From positions 1 through 34,651 of the forward strand of contig DATGLK010000031.1 of the NCBI GenBank assembly GCA_035294265.1: a stretch of 34,651 nt of DNA, given 5' to 3'. The notes under the pieces are model-generated. The model was given only the letters and a program-made list of their open reading frames with translations. It did not search any database and was not told where the DNA came from. This DNA is from Candidatus Binataceae bacterium. Its GTDB lineage: Bacteria; Desulfobacterota; Binatia; Binatales; Binataceae. The translations under genes were made by a program, and so were the position numbers. Below are positions 26,555 to 33,996 of this stretch, one piece after another; positions within the stretch are counted from its first letter, which is position 1; every line of letters starts with the position of its first letter.

Positions 26555-26884
26555 CTAACGGTAACGCAGCCACAGCATTGCCCAGTAGCCAAATATCAGC
26601 ACATTGATCGCGACGCTGGCCCCGGCCACCAACCGCACACTCCATTTGCGCCCCTGAAAGGGGCGGCGCCGAATCAGGTAAAGTTCATACCCCAACGCGC
26701 CCAAAGCCAGGATGGCGAAAGGGATCTGCAATCGCTGTAACCAGATTATACAGCTCGCGCTGAGGATCGAAAACAGGCCAAGTCCTGCCAGGACTTGAGT
26801 CAGTATTCATCAACTGGGGACCAACAAGCTGGCGATGATCGCCAACCAGCCGGGCTTCTTGGGGTCTACCACCGTCGAATCCCG
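26555..26884 (-). pseudogene. Small membrane protein gene, interrupted by tandem stops or lacking a usual start
   Basis: On the minus strand an open frame reads from a TGATGA double stop (26807-26812) to a TAG at 26555-26557 and gives 83 residues. It looks like a real two- or three-helix membrane protein (AGLGLFSILSASCIIWLQ, FAILALGALGYELYLIRRRPF, LVAGASVAINVLIFGYWAMLW). It has no ATG or GTG at its head. Upstream of the double stop the same frame reads VVDPKKPGWLAIIASLLVPS, another hydrophobic piece, and a promoter-like TTGACA lies further upstream. The simplest reading is one gene broken by nonsense codons. A short leader peptide followed by a gene with a TTG start at 26731 is possible but less likely. 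Confidence 0.5.
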
Positions 26885-26917
26885 TTCGCCTCCCTACGCG
26901 CAGTGCTCGCAACCTCA

Positions 26918-26946
26918 GCTACACGCGAAAATCGACCCCTTGTCAA
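26918..26946 (-). promoter_or_regulatory. Candidate sigma-70-type promoter upstream of the broken membrane gene
   Basis: On the minus strand, TTGACA (26941-26946) and TGTAGC (26918-26923) are separated by 17 bases. The -35 is perfect; the -10 matches only three of six. The placement ahead of the small membrane frame supports that locus having been a gene. Confidence 0.4.
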
Positions 26947-26967
26947 CCCGAGGCGAATGGCGCAATG

Positions 26968-26995
26968 TTGAGCAAAAGCTTTGACCTAGTACAAG
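26968..26995 (+). promoter_or_regulatory. Candidate promoter for the DUF169 gene
   Basis: TTGAGC (26968-26973) and TACAAG (26990-26995) are 16 bases apart and about 40 bases upstream of the chosen GTG at 27034. Each hexamer matches four of six consensus bases. It would place the transcript start downstream of the earlier ATG at 26965, supporting the GTG. Confidence 0.35.
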
Positions 26996-27033
26996 CTTGG
27001 GCGTACCGCTGGTCCGCCGCAGGAGAGTTTAAC

Positions 27034-27750
27034 GTGGGACGCAATTACAAGGAGATCGCCACCCAACTGGAGGCCTCGCTGGGGCTCACCGTTCCGCCCC
27101 TAGCCATTACATTTTCCAAGAGCGCTCCCGCCGGCGTTCCGCATTACGAAGCGCCCATGCCGGCGCCCGCTCCCGACGGCCGCACCGGTCCGGTTTCAGC
27201 GGGCTGCGTCTTCTGGATGAAGGCCACCGATCGTACCTTCACCACCAACGCCGCCGATCATGCCAACTGCAGCGTGGGATCTTTTACCCACGGCTTCAAA
27301 ACCTTGGAAGAGGCGGCAAAAGGTGCCGATATCGCGGCGATGGCCGAATGCAACTGGGTCTCGCCCGATGTTTTTCCGCTCATTACCCACATCAAGGAAA
27401 AGCCCGGCGCTGTGACTTACGGACCGCTGTCCCAGGCTACCGACCCCGACGTGGTCTTTTTGCGAGTTAATCCCAAGCAGGCGATGGTGCTGGTCGACGG
27501 CCTGCAGGGTGTGCGCTTCGAGGGCAAGCCTCAATGCCACATCATTCCGATCGCCAAGGAGCTGAACCAAGTTGCGATCAGCTTCGGCTGTATGGCCAGC
27601 CGCGTGCGCACCGGGATGCCCAATGGCGAGATGACCTTGGCGATTCCAGCCGGCAAAATCGACGAAGTGGTGGCGGCCCTTCAAAAAAGCGCACCCGCCG
27701 AGTATGCGGTGGCTGGCTACGCTTCTGACGACGCCAAGCGCTTCGCCTAG
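27034..27750 (+). CDS. DUF169 family protein
   Basis: A 238-residue protein of the DUF169 family, whose biochemical role is not established. Family marks are the opening LEASLGLTVPPLAITF, the Cys-containing SAGCVFWMKATDRTFTTNAADHANCSVG and the late ISFGCMASRVRTGMPNGEMTLAIP. The repeated conserved cysteines (SAGC, ANCSVG, FGC) suggest metal or cofactor binding, but this is inference. I chose the GTG at 27034 because AGGAGAG lies 6 bases upstream; the longer frame from 26965 adds 23 residues that do not look conserved. A strong terminator follows 9 bases after the stop, so it is probably transcribed alone. Confidence 0.88.
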   Translation: MGRNYKEIATQLEASLGLTVPPLAITFSKSAPAGVPHYEAPMPAPAPDGRTGPVSAGCVFWMKATDRTFTTNAADHANCSVGSFTHGFKTLEEAAKGADIAAMAECNWVSPDVFPLITHIKEKPGAVTYGPLSQATDPDVVFLRVNPKQAMVLVDGLQGVRFEGKPQCHIIPIAKELNQVAISFGCMASRVRTGMPNGEMTLAIPAGKIDEVVAALQKSAPAEYAVAGYASDDAKRFA

Positions 27751-27759
27751 CATTTCCTA

Positions 27760-27799
27760 CCCCAGCAGCCGGGTTCATCACCCGAGCTGCTGGGGTTTT
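27760..27799 (+). terminator. Strong intrinsic terminator after the DUF169 gene
   Basis: CCCCAGCAGC (27760-27769) pairs perfectly with GCTGCTGGGG (27786-27795), and an inner CGGG/CCCG pair extends the stem past a single A bulge. The loop is TTCATCA and the stem is followed by TTTT. It is 9 bases after the DUF169 stop. Confidence 0.92.
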
Positions 27800-28072
27800 C
27801 GAAGCCGCTGGTGGCCATTCGCCAGCCTGTCAGCTGACTTTCTCCAGGGTACAACCGCAGCAGCACGCGGGTGTCTCGCCGCTGTATGCAGTCCGCCGCC
27901 GCGCCTTTAGTCATATCGATCGCACAGCCGCAACAAGCCTCAGTACTGATCCGACGCTGGCCTCGTGGGCGTGCCCGAGTATGCTTGGGCTGGTGGATGA
28001 AGCTTTGGGTGCGCTTGGTGGCTGTGTTCGGCTCGCCGACCAGCCCGCGGCAAGAGTCTCGAACCGATTGAC
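27800..28072. other. Noncoding interval before the MFS gene
   Basis: Together with the terminator this makes a 322-base stretch without a gene. Short frames exist on both strands, but their translations are Arg/Pro-rich shadows with no ribosome site or domain. I saw no clear promoter or repeat. Confidence 0.5.
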
Positions 28073-29329
28073 ATGAGCGACCCCGCTTCCCTGCTTGCCG
28101 CCTCCTCCACTGCGGGCATCTTCGCTAATCGTAATTTGCGCCTGTATCTGGGTTCGGTATTACTCAACAACCTGGCGATCCAAATTCAATCGGTCGCGGT
28201 GGCCTGGCAGGTGTATGCACTGTCGGGCAGCCCGTTGGCCTTGGGATACGTGGGGCTGGCGCAGTTCGTGCCGATTCTGGCTCTGTGCCTGCCCGCGGGC
28301 AATCTGGCCGACCGCTGTGACCGGCGCCTAATCCTGGCTCTCAGCTTTGCCCTGCAGGGCTTGGCCGCCGGTGGGTTCCTGGTATTTTCGCTGGCTACTC
28401 CGCGCCACCTGTGGCCCTTTTATCTGCTGCTGGCGCTGTTCGGCAGCGCGCGCGCGTTAGGTGGACCCGCGGCTCAATCCTTGCTGCCGCAGTTGGTTGA
28501 GCGCCGGCAATTTCCTGAAGCTGTGGCTTGGAATTCTTCCAGCAACCGGATCGGAGTGATCGTGGGCCCGGCCCTGGGCGGTGCTATCTACCTACTCGGA
28601 GCGGCGGTGGCCTATGGGAGCTGCCTGGCGCTGTTCGCGGTGATTGCAGGCACGATTGTCCGAGTGCGAACCACGGTCCGGTTTGAAGCGGCCGTGGAGG
28701 CAAGCATGCTGCAACGGCTGACCGCTGGTATCCGCTATGTGTGGGCACAGCCCATTGTACTGGGTGCGATCTCGCTCGATCTGTTCGCTGTCTTGCTGGG
28801 TGGCGCCACCGCGCTCCTGCCGGTATATGCGCGCGACATTCTGCACGTTGGCCCCAGCGGCTTGGGGCTGCTGCGTAGCGCGCCGGCGGTGGGCGCCGCG
28901 ATCGTGGGACTGTCGCTGGGACGACGGCCGCTCAATGGGCGGGCGGGCGCAATCATGTTTGCCGGGGTGGCGTGCTTCGGCCTGGCCACGGTCGTCTTCG
29001 GCATTTCCAGCAATTTCGGGCTTTCGCTGGGCGCCCTTGTGGTTCTAGGCGCCTGCGACATGCTCAGCGTTTATGTCCGCGCCACCTTGATCCAGCTTGC
29101 CACTCCCGACCCGATGCGCGGGCGGGTCAGCGCGGTCAATCGGGTCTTTGTAGGCGCTTCCAACGAGTTGGGCGGCTTCGAGTCCGGGGTCACGGCGGCT
29201 CTTTTCGGCACCGTCCCCGCGGTGGTACTTGGCGGGGTCGGAACCTTGGCCGTGGTGGCAGTGTGGTGGCGGTTATTCCCGACCTTGCGTCAGGTTGACC
29301 GCCTAACCGACGTGATGGCCTTTGAGTAG
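28073..29329 (+). CDS. MFS transporter (EntS/MFS_3-like exporter)
   Basis: A 418-residue major facilitator with about 12 membrane helices. Near the N-terminus FANRNLRLYLGSVLLNNLAIQIQSVAVAWQVYALSGSPLALGYVGL fits the enterobactin-exporter-like MFS_3 group. The cytoplasmic loop after helix 2 has the MFS motif-A form GNLADRCDRRLIL. A central loop separates the two halves near residue 210. Later there is DPMRGRVSAVNRVFVGASNELGGFESG, also typical of this group. The substrate is unknown; siderophore or drug export is common in the group but not shown here. The ribosome site is weak. It converges with the transglycosylase gene with a 3-base gap. Confidence 0.9.
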   Translation: MSDPASLLAASSTAGIFANRNLRLYLGSVLLNNLAIQIQSVAVAWQVYALSGSPLALGYVGLAQFVPILALCLPAGNLADRCDRRLILALSFALQGLAAGGFLVFSLATPRHLWPFYLLLALFGSARALGGPAAQSLLPQLVERRQFPEAVAWNSSSNRIGVIVGPALGGAIYLLGAAVAYGSCLALFAVIAGTIVRVRTTVRFEAAVEASMLQRLTAGIRYVWAQPIVLGAISLDLFAVLLGGATALLPVYARDILHVGPSGLGLLRSAPAVGAAIVGLSLGRRPLNGRAGAIMFAGVACFGLATVVFGISSNFGLSLGALVVLGACDMLSVYVRATLIQLATPDPMRGRVSAVNRVFVGASNELGGFESGVTAALFGTVPAVVLGGVGTLAVVAVWWRLFPTLRQVDRLTDVMAFE

Positions 29330-29332
29330 CGC

Positions 29333-30463
29333 TCAGGCCTCGCGCATCGGCTTGACTCGCCGGCGATAGCGACGGACCGGCACATGGTGGCGGCCGTGGA
29401 CGATGCGACGACGGTGGTTAATCAAGGCTACTCGGCGCAACGGGCTACCCACCGCGCGGCGGTAAATGTGGACGCTGGCGCGCAGCAGCCGCGGCGTTGG
29501 CATTTCTTGTACGGGCGGTTCGGCATCGATGCCGGGGAAATACATCTCGCGATTATTCCATACCTGTAGCGCGGCCAGGAACTCAGCGTAATAATTTTTA
29601 CTCGCGAAGCCGAAATGCGGCCCCTCATATGTGCGAACGATATCGAATAGATTGCCCCCGTTGGTTGCTTCCACCGCCTGCATCATTCCGCCGGTGCCGT
29701 AGTCGTAAGCGGTGATCGCCAAGGGCCAGTCCCCCAGCATATCGTGGTTGTGCGCCAGCAGCTTGGCTGCCGCCTCGGTGGCGCGTTGGGGATCTAGCCG
29801 CTCGTCGTTCCAGCGGTTGACTTGGAGATAGCTCTTGGCGGTCGCGCGAGTGAATTGCCACAACCCCAGTGCGCCAGCCTTGGAACGAGCGTCGGGGCGA
29901 AAACCCGATTCCACCACCGGCAGCAGGGCCAGCTCTGCAGGCAGGTCGAAGTCTTGGAAGATGTGCTCAATGCGCGGCAGATAGAAGCGTGCGCGCACCA
30001 GCGAGGCGCGAAATTGCTCGCGCATCCCCTGCTGCACGCGCAAATTTTGTACCGCCGCTGCGTAATCAGGATGGCGCTGGCTCTTGAACAATGCGGCCAC
30101 CGCCTTTTCCTCGAAATCCGCCGGCGCGCCATGGGCCGCCAAGCGGGTCAGGATTTCGGTATACTTAGTCTTCAAATACTCATTGGTGGAGTCCACGTCG
30201 GCCCAGCTCGGCGGGCCGTCGCCGGGCAAATGTAAAATCTGGTAAATCCGCTCCACCTGGGTCCGGTCCATCACAATAAAGTCGCGGTCGGAGTAACGGG
30301 TGAAGACGTCGACCCAAAACTCGACGTTGGGCTCGATCGCTTCGGGGCGCGGGAAGTTGGAGTGCATCATGGCCGCGCCGACACGGCTGGCCGCGCCAGC
30401 CAGCAGTGCAATCGCCAGCAGCAGACAGCCGCACGCTCGCGGCCTGGCAAGAAAGCGATCCAC
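29333..30463 (-). CDS. Lytic murein transglycosylase (MltD-like, SLT domain)
   Basis: A 376-residue periplasmic enzyme that cleaves peptidoglycan glycan strands to form 1,6-anhydro ends. A signal or anchor segment covers about 10-31. The catalytic glutamate is Glu185 in LPVVESGFRPDARSKAGALGLWQF, the hallmark of family 1 transglycosylases, with AITAYDYGTGGMMQAVEATNG later. The N-terminal half has the MltD-like helical region (LPRIEHIFQDFDLPAELALLP). No LysM repeats remain: the C-terminus is a short Arg/His-rich tail. It starts with GTG at 30463 after a GGAGG, and has its own strong promoter upstream. Confidence 0.9.
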   Translation of the reverse strand: MDRFLARPRACGCLLLAIALLAGAASRVGAAMMHSNFPRPEAIEPNVEFWVDVFTRYSDRDFIVMDRTQVERIYQILHLPGDGPPSWADVDSTNEYLKTKYTEILTRLAAHGAPADFEEKAVAALFKSQRHPDYAAAVQNLRVQQGMREQFRASLVRARFYLPRIEHIFQDFDLPAELALLPVVESGFRPDARSKAGALGLWQFTRATAKSYLQVNRWNDERLDPQRATEAAAKLLAHNHDMLGDWPLAITAYDYGTGGMMQAVEATNGGNLFDIVRTYEGPHFGFASKNYYAEFLAALQVWNNREMYFPGIDAEPPVQEMPTPRLLRASVHIYRRAVGSPLRRVALINHRRRIVHGRHHVPVRRYRRRVKPMREA

Positions 30464-30511
30464 CCTGCGAAACCTCCGCCTGGCGCTCCGGCGATAATAA
30501 GCGCCTTTCCG

Positions 30512-30541
30512 CTAATAGCTGCCAGCGAAAGGGTTTGTCAA
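30512..30541 (-). promoter_or_regulatory. Sigma-70-type promoter of the transglycosylase gene
   Basis: On the minus strand a perfect TTGACA (30536-30541) and TATTAG (30512-30517) are 18 bases apart. The latter matches four of six consensus bases. The start codon at 30463 lies about 50 bases downstream. It is the best-looking promoter in the window. Confidence 0.65.
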
Positions 30542-30565
30542 GTAACGCTTTATGTTGTCTTTAGC

Positions 30566-30584
30566 AAAAAACCGTCAATAACGG
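30566..30584 (-). terminator. Weak candidate terminator after pyrF
   Basis: Read on the minus strand, CCGT-TATTG-ACGG is followed by six T. The stem is only 4 pairs but GC-rich, and it starts 5 bases after the pyrF stop. It would separate pyrF from the transglycosylase promoter that follows. Confidence 0.45.
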
Positions 30585-30589
30585 ATGGT

Positions 30590-31465
30590 TCAGGCTTCCA
30601 GCGCGCCGCCACCTGCCAGCGCTTGTGCCAAGTGCTCACGCAGCCGCGATGCCGCCGCGCGCGCCGCCGCCACCGCGTTGTGCGACCCCTCAGCCTGGTA
30701 GGCGTACATCACGGCGCGGCTGGCGTTGACCACCACCCCCAGGCCGTCGGCCCGCGCCGCCGCCACCGCGTCCTGGGCGCTGGCCCCCTGCGCGCCCAGG
30801 CCCGGCGAGAGCACGATAGCGGTGGGCATCAAGGCGCGCGCTCGTGCGGCCTGGCGCGGGTAGGTGGCACCCATCACGGCGCCGACCGCGCTCAAACCAT
30901 GGCCGCCCTCCAGCCCGCGGCCCCATCGATCGACCTGAACCGCGATGCTCTCCCACAACGGACGCTGAGGTGTAAGAAGATCCTGGAACTCGCCGGAGGA
31001 TGGATTGGAAGTCTTGACCAGCACGAACAGCCCTCGCCCCCGCTGGACATGCGCCAAAAAGGGCAGAATGCCGTCGCTGCCCAGATAGGGGTTGACGGTC
31101 ATCGCATCGCAGCCGAACTCTCCCTCACCCAAAAAGGCTTGGGCGTACGCGGCAGCGGTGGAACCGATGTCGGCGCGCTTGGCGTCGGCGATTACGATCA
31201 GATCCAGGCGGCGCGCCAGCGCCACCACCGCCGCGAACGCGCGCATCCCTTCCAAGCCGCGGGCCTCGAAGAAAGCCAGCTGTGGCTTGATCGCCACCGC
31301 CAGCTCGGCGCAGGCCTCGACGATCGCGCAACACCAGCTCTGCAGGCTGTATCCCGCGGGCACCCCCGGCTTGCCGGGTGCGTCAAGCTGGGGGTCGATT
31401 CCGACCACCAAGGCGCTGCCTTTGCTTCGTTGGGCCGCAACCAAACGATCGGCGAAGTTGTCCAA
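30590..31465 (-). CDS. pyrF: Orotidine 5'-phosphate decarboxylase (type 2)
   Basis: A 291-residue enzyme that makes UMP from OMP, the last step of de novo pyrimidine synthesis. The catalytic Asp-Lys-Asp set is present in VIADAKRADIGSTA (Asp94, Lys96 and Asp99 from the chosen start). The opening NFADRLVAAQRSKGSALVVGIDPQLD and the length near 290 mark the longer type 2 family rather than the 230-residue E. coli form. The start is a TTG at 31465, 2 bases after the stop of the luciferase-like gene; GGGAGG lies 13 bases upstream. Another TTG at 31486 would overlap that gene. No ATG is available, so weak translation or coupling is expected. Confidence 0.92.
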   Translation of the reverse strand: MDNFADRLVAAQRSKGSALVVGIDPQLDAPGKPGVPAGYSLQSWCCAIVEACAELAVAIKPQLAFFEARGLEGMRAFAAVVALARRLDLIVIADAKRADIGSTAAAYAQAFLGEGEFGCDAMTVNPYLGSDGILPFLAHVQRGRGLFVLVKTSNPSSGEFQDLLTPQRPLWESIAVQVDRWGRGLEGGHGLSAVGAVMGATYPRQAARARALMPTAIVLSPGLGAQGASAQDAVAAARADGLGVVVNASRAVMYAYQAEGSHNAVAAARAAASRLREHLAQALAGGGALEA

Positions 31466-31467
31466 CG

Positions 31468-32679
31468 TTACGCGCGCGCCTCCCAAGCTTCCTCGGCCAG
31501 CGGCACCCGGGTCACTTGATGGGCCTGCAGCGCGGGCATCACTTCGGCCGCAAAGCGACGAATCTGTTCCAGGAACATTTCCTGTGGCATCGCCCCGCGG
31601 TTGAGCATCACCTGCACGGTGGCCGCGCCGGCCTCCTCGGCCTGCTCGATGATCTTGGCGCGTACCTCGTCGGCGTTGCCCCAGGGCATATCTTCGGCTT
31701 GGCGCTCGACATCCGCCATCGTCATGTTACGAAAATCTTCGCGGCTGCGAATGGCTGCGCGCAGATTTTCAGGTCGCACGTAGGAGGCGAAAGTCGCAGT
31801 CAGGTAGCCGGCGTCGCTGAGGGTTTGCGACTCGGTGACGTTGCCGTGGCTGAAGAGGGTGCGATTGAAATACAAGAAGTAGGGTCCCGCCTCTTTGATC
31901 GCGCGCGCCTTGCTGTCGGCCACATAGACCGAAAAGTTGAGCACGATATGGTCGGGGGTCATGCGATGGCCGGCGCGTTGCAGGCAGGCGGCGTAGTAAC
32001 GAATGATATCCAGGCGCAGGCCGCGCTGTCCCAGGCCGGGGGTGATCGGAATATTGTTGCGCGCGGCCCATTCGATTGATTCCTTGCTGCCGGTGACCGG
32101 AACCCAGATCGGCGGATGGGGCCGCTGCACCGGACGGGGCCAGATCGCCACGTCCTTGTAAGACCAGAATTGCCCCTGAAAGGAGAAAACCTCGTCAGTC
32201 CAAGCTCGCCGCACGATCTCGAAGGCTTCCTCGAAGCGTGGGCGCGACTGCGCCAACGGCACGCCGTAAACGTGATATTCGCGCGGAATACCGCGGGCAA
32301 AGCCGGATACCAGCCGGCCATTGGAGAGGCAATCGATCATCGCCAGCTCTTCGGCCAGCCGCAGCGGCTCGTGCAGGGGCAAGAGGTTACCGTAGATCAA
32401 AAGCTTCAGCTGGCGGGTGCGCTGGGCCGCCGCCGCTGCCATCAGGTTGGGCGAGGTCATCAGTCCATAGGGCGAGGTGTGATGCTCGTTGAAACCCACG
32501 CCGTCGTAGCCCAGCTTGTCCATCTCTTCCCAGGCGTCGAGGTGCTCAGCATAGCTTCGCACGGCCACCTCGGGCTTGAAGTAGCTGCGCCCCAAAGGGT
32601 AAGGCAATTCGTTGCTATCCTTTTTGAGATGTTCCAGGTGCTCGGCATAGGGCAGAAGATCGAAAACGAAAACCTTCAC
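31468..32679 (-). CDS. LLM-class (luciferase-like) flavin-dependent oxidoreductase
   Basis: A 403-residue bacterial luciferase-like monooxygenase of the TIM-barrel type, using FMN or coenzyme F420. The N-terminal part has the family phrase GYDGVGFNEHHTSPYGLMTSPNLMAAAAAQRT, where EHH is the characteristic acidic-histidine motif, followed by LLPLHEPLRLAEELAMIDCLSNGRLVSGFARG. The end (QAEEAGAATVQVMLNRGAMPQEMFLEQIRRFAAEVMP) is typical. The substrate is unknown; alkane, aromatic-degradation and desulfonation types all look like this. It starts with GTG at 32679, with AAGGAG 9 bases upstream. Its close linkage to pyrF may be accidental. Confidence 0.9.
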   Translation of the reverse strand: MKVFVFDLLPYAEHLEHLKKDSNELPYPLGRSYFKPEVAVRSYAEHLDAWEEMDKLGYDGVGFNEHHTSPYGLMTSPNLMAAAAAQRTRQLKLLIYGNLLPLHEPLRLAEELAMIDCLSNGRLVSGFARGIPREYHVYGVPLAQSRPRFEEAFEIVRRAWTDEVFSFQGQFWSYKDVAIWPRPVQRPHPPIWVPVTGSKESIEWAARNNIPITPGLGQRGLRLDIIRYYAACLQRAGHRMTPDHIVLNFSVYVADSKARAIKEAGPYFLYFNRTLFSHGNVTESQTLSDAGYLTATFASYVRPENLRAAIRSREDFRNMTMADVERQAEDMPWGNADEVRAKIIEQAEEAGAATVQVMLNRGAMPQEMFLEQIRRFAAEVMPALQAHQVTRVPLAEEAWEARA

Positions 32680-32788
32680 GGCGGGATGCTCCTTGTCGCG
32701 CCAGCCTTATGAAAACTGCCGCAATCTACCACCGCCCGCGCCACTTTCTCAAACTGCCGGGCGAATCGATAGCCGGCGCTTTGTGGGA

Positions 32789-33643
32789 TCAATCGCCCAG
32801 ACTGGTTCTGAGCTGAGCCAGCTCGCCCTGGAGCTTTTTGAGGTAATCACTCTGCTCTTGGATCTGGCGCTGCATTTCGAAGGGCGTGGCCACCGTGGCG
32901 GACGGATCGGGTTTGTCGTCGGGCGCCGGCCCCTGGATCTGAACGATCGGCTTGGCATTCATGCATTCGCTATACGTCAAGTCGTCGTTCTGACATTCGC
33001 GCAGTCGTTTCCGCTCCCCGATCAATTCCTCGATCTGCTGGCGCTGCCGCTCGAGCTGATCGCGCAGCGCCGTCATGCGCGCTTCTTGCTCGGTTTGATG
33101 CTTGGCGATGCCGTAGGCTCCGAACACCGCGACTCCGACCGCGGCTCCGGCTTCCACTCCGGCCACTGTGGGTGCCGCGGTTATGCCACCTGCCGCCACC
33201 ACCCCGCCTACCCCCCCGGCCGCCAGCAAAGCGGCCGAATCGACCACTTTGGGCGCGCCCCGCATCGCGCATTCCACAGTAGGATGTTGCTGCAACTCGA
33301 CCGCCTCGCCCAGGTAGTTAACCTCGGTGCCGACGTCATTTTGATGGGATTTGACCTCGATCACCGCGTCGGTCGCCGGATACTTGGCCAAGGCCTCGGC
33401 TCTGAGCTTGCGGTTGGCCTGGGTAAGATCGGGATCGACCGCAGCGTCGGCGTAGGGAACCGCAATCCGCACTGGGCCTAGATCGCTGAAGCATTCGCCG
33501 GGCAGGCTTTTATCCGTGACGTAGATGTAACGATCCGGAGTCTTGGCAACGGGCGGCGCAACGGCGGTTTGACGGCTGGCGCAGGCTAAGGCGAACACGC
33601 CCAGTGATAACAGTCCGAGTCTAAAAACATTGTGCTTGGCCAT
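32789..33643 (-). CDS. Lipoprotein with a glycine-rich hydrophobic segment and coiled coil
   Basis: A 284-residue protein I do not recognise as a named family. The N-terminus is a lipoprotein signal ending FALAC (Cys21). Residues about 45-130 form an alpha/beta domain (CFSDLGPVRIAVPY, ATDAVIEVKSHQND), similar in style to small outer-membrane lipoprotein domains. Residues about 138-182 are Gly/Ala/Val-rich and could form a glycine-zipper membrane segment. A coiled coil follows (TALRDQLERQRQQIEELIGERKRL), then two Cys-containing phrases (ECQNDDLTYSECMNAKP), a Pro-rich stretch and a second coiled coil to the end. An outer-membrane or envelope structural role is a guess. The ATG at 33643 stands alone; the next gene upstream diverges. 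Confidence 0.75.
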   Translation of the reverse strand: MAKHNVFRLGLLSLGVFALACASRQTAVAPPVAKTPDRYIYVTDKSLPGECFSDLGPVRIAVPYADAAVDPDLTQANRKLRAEALAKYPATDAVIEVKSHQNDVGTEVNYLGEAVELQQHPTVECAMRGAPKVVDSAALLAAGGVGGVVAAGGITAAPTVAGVEAGAAVGVAVFGAYGIAKHQTEQEARMTALRDQLERQRQQIEELIGERKRLRECQNDDLTYSECMNAKPIVQIQGPAPDDKPDPSATVATPFEMQRQIQEQSDYLKKLQGELAQLRTSLGD

Positions 33644-33996
33644 CGGCGGTCCCGTTGCTGCATGAGCGTCGGGGCGCGATTGTAGCAGTTGGCCGCGCGA
33701 ATTTCATTACGACAAGTGAGCGAAAGATCACCAGCGCAGTGCGCCGGCCGACCCGCCGCCCTCCTGCTTGGTGCTGGATTGGATCGTTTGGGCGGGCCCG
33801 GGGGCGCGCGGCGCGAGAGGCTGGGAACCTCGGGCCGGTTCACTGCTCGGCCCGGCGTCGAAAAATTGAAGGTTGCAAATAGGCAGGGATTGTCGCATAG
33901 GGCATACTGGGTTAAGCATCGTCAGGTTGCAACGAATCCCTGCCACCCTTAGGCCGTGCCCGAGGGCGGCGTACTGAACCGATCGAGGCATTTATC
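33644..33996. other. Divergent intergenic region with repeats
   Basis: A 353-base stretch between the lipoprotein gene (minus) and the dioxygenase gene (plus). Short frames on either strand have no ribosome site and read as low-complexity shadows. The only structure I see is the inverted and direct repeats at 33871-33944. Regulators for either gene would be expected to bind here. Confidence 0.55.
33871..33944. repeat. Paired inverted and direct repeats upstream of the dioxygenase gene
   Basis: GGCAGGGATT (33882-33891) is inversely repeated exactly as AATCCCTGCC (33935-33944). The match extends imperfectly (one bulge, one mismatch) to 33882-33897 against 33928-33944. GGTTGCAA also occurs twice in direct orientation (33871-33878 and 33925-33932). 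The right arm ends 52 bases before the dioxygenase ATG. It could be a regulator-binding site pair, a structured leader or the ends of a tiny mobile remnant. Confidence 0.6.

Noticed and set aside
26860-26900. A tRNA T-arm-like phrase (GTCGAATCCCG)
   Set aside because: No matching acceptor stem, anticodon arm or CCA end could be found around it.
27854-28071. Small frames between the DUF169 and MFS genes
   Set aside because: They have no ribosome site and no recognisable or membrane-like content, and overlapping frames on both strands are equally open.
30362-31519. A long plus-strand frame of about 385 codons opposite pyrF and the transglycosylase start
   Set aside because: It is antisense to conserved genes, rich in Arg, His and Gln, and covers the transglycosylase promoter. 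It is a high-GC shadow.
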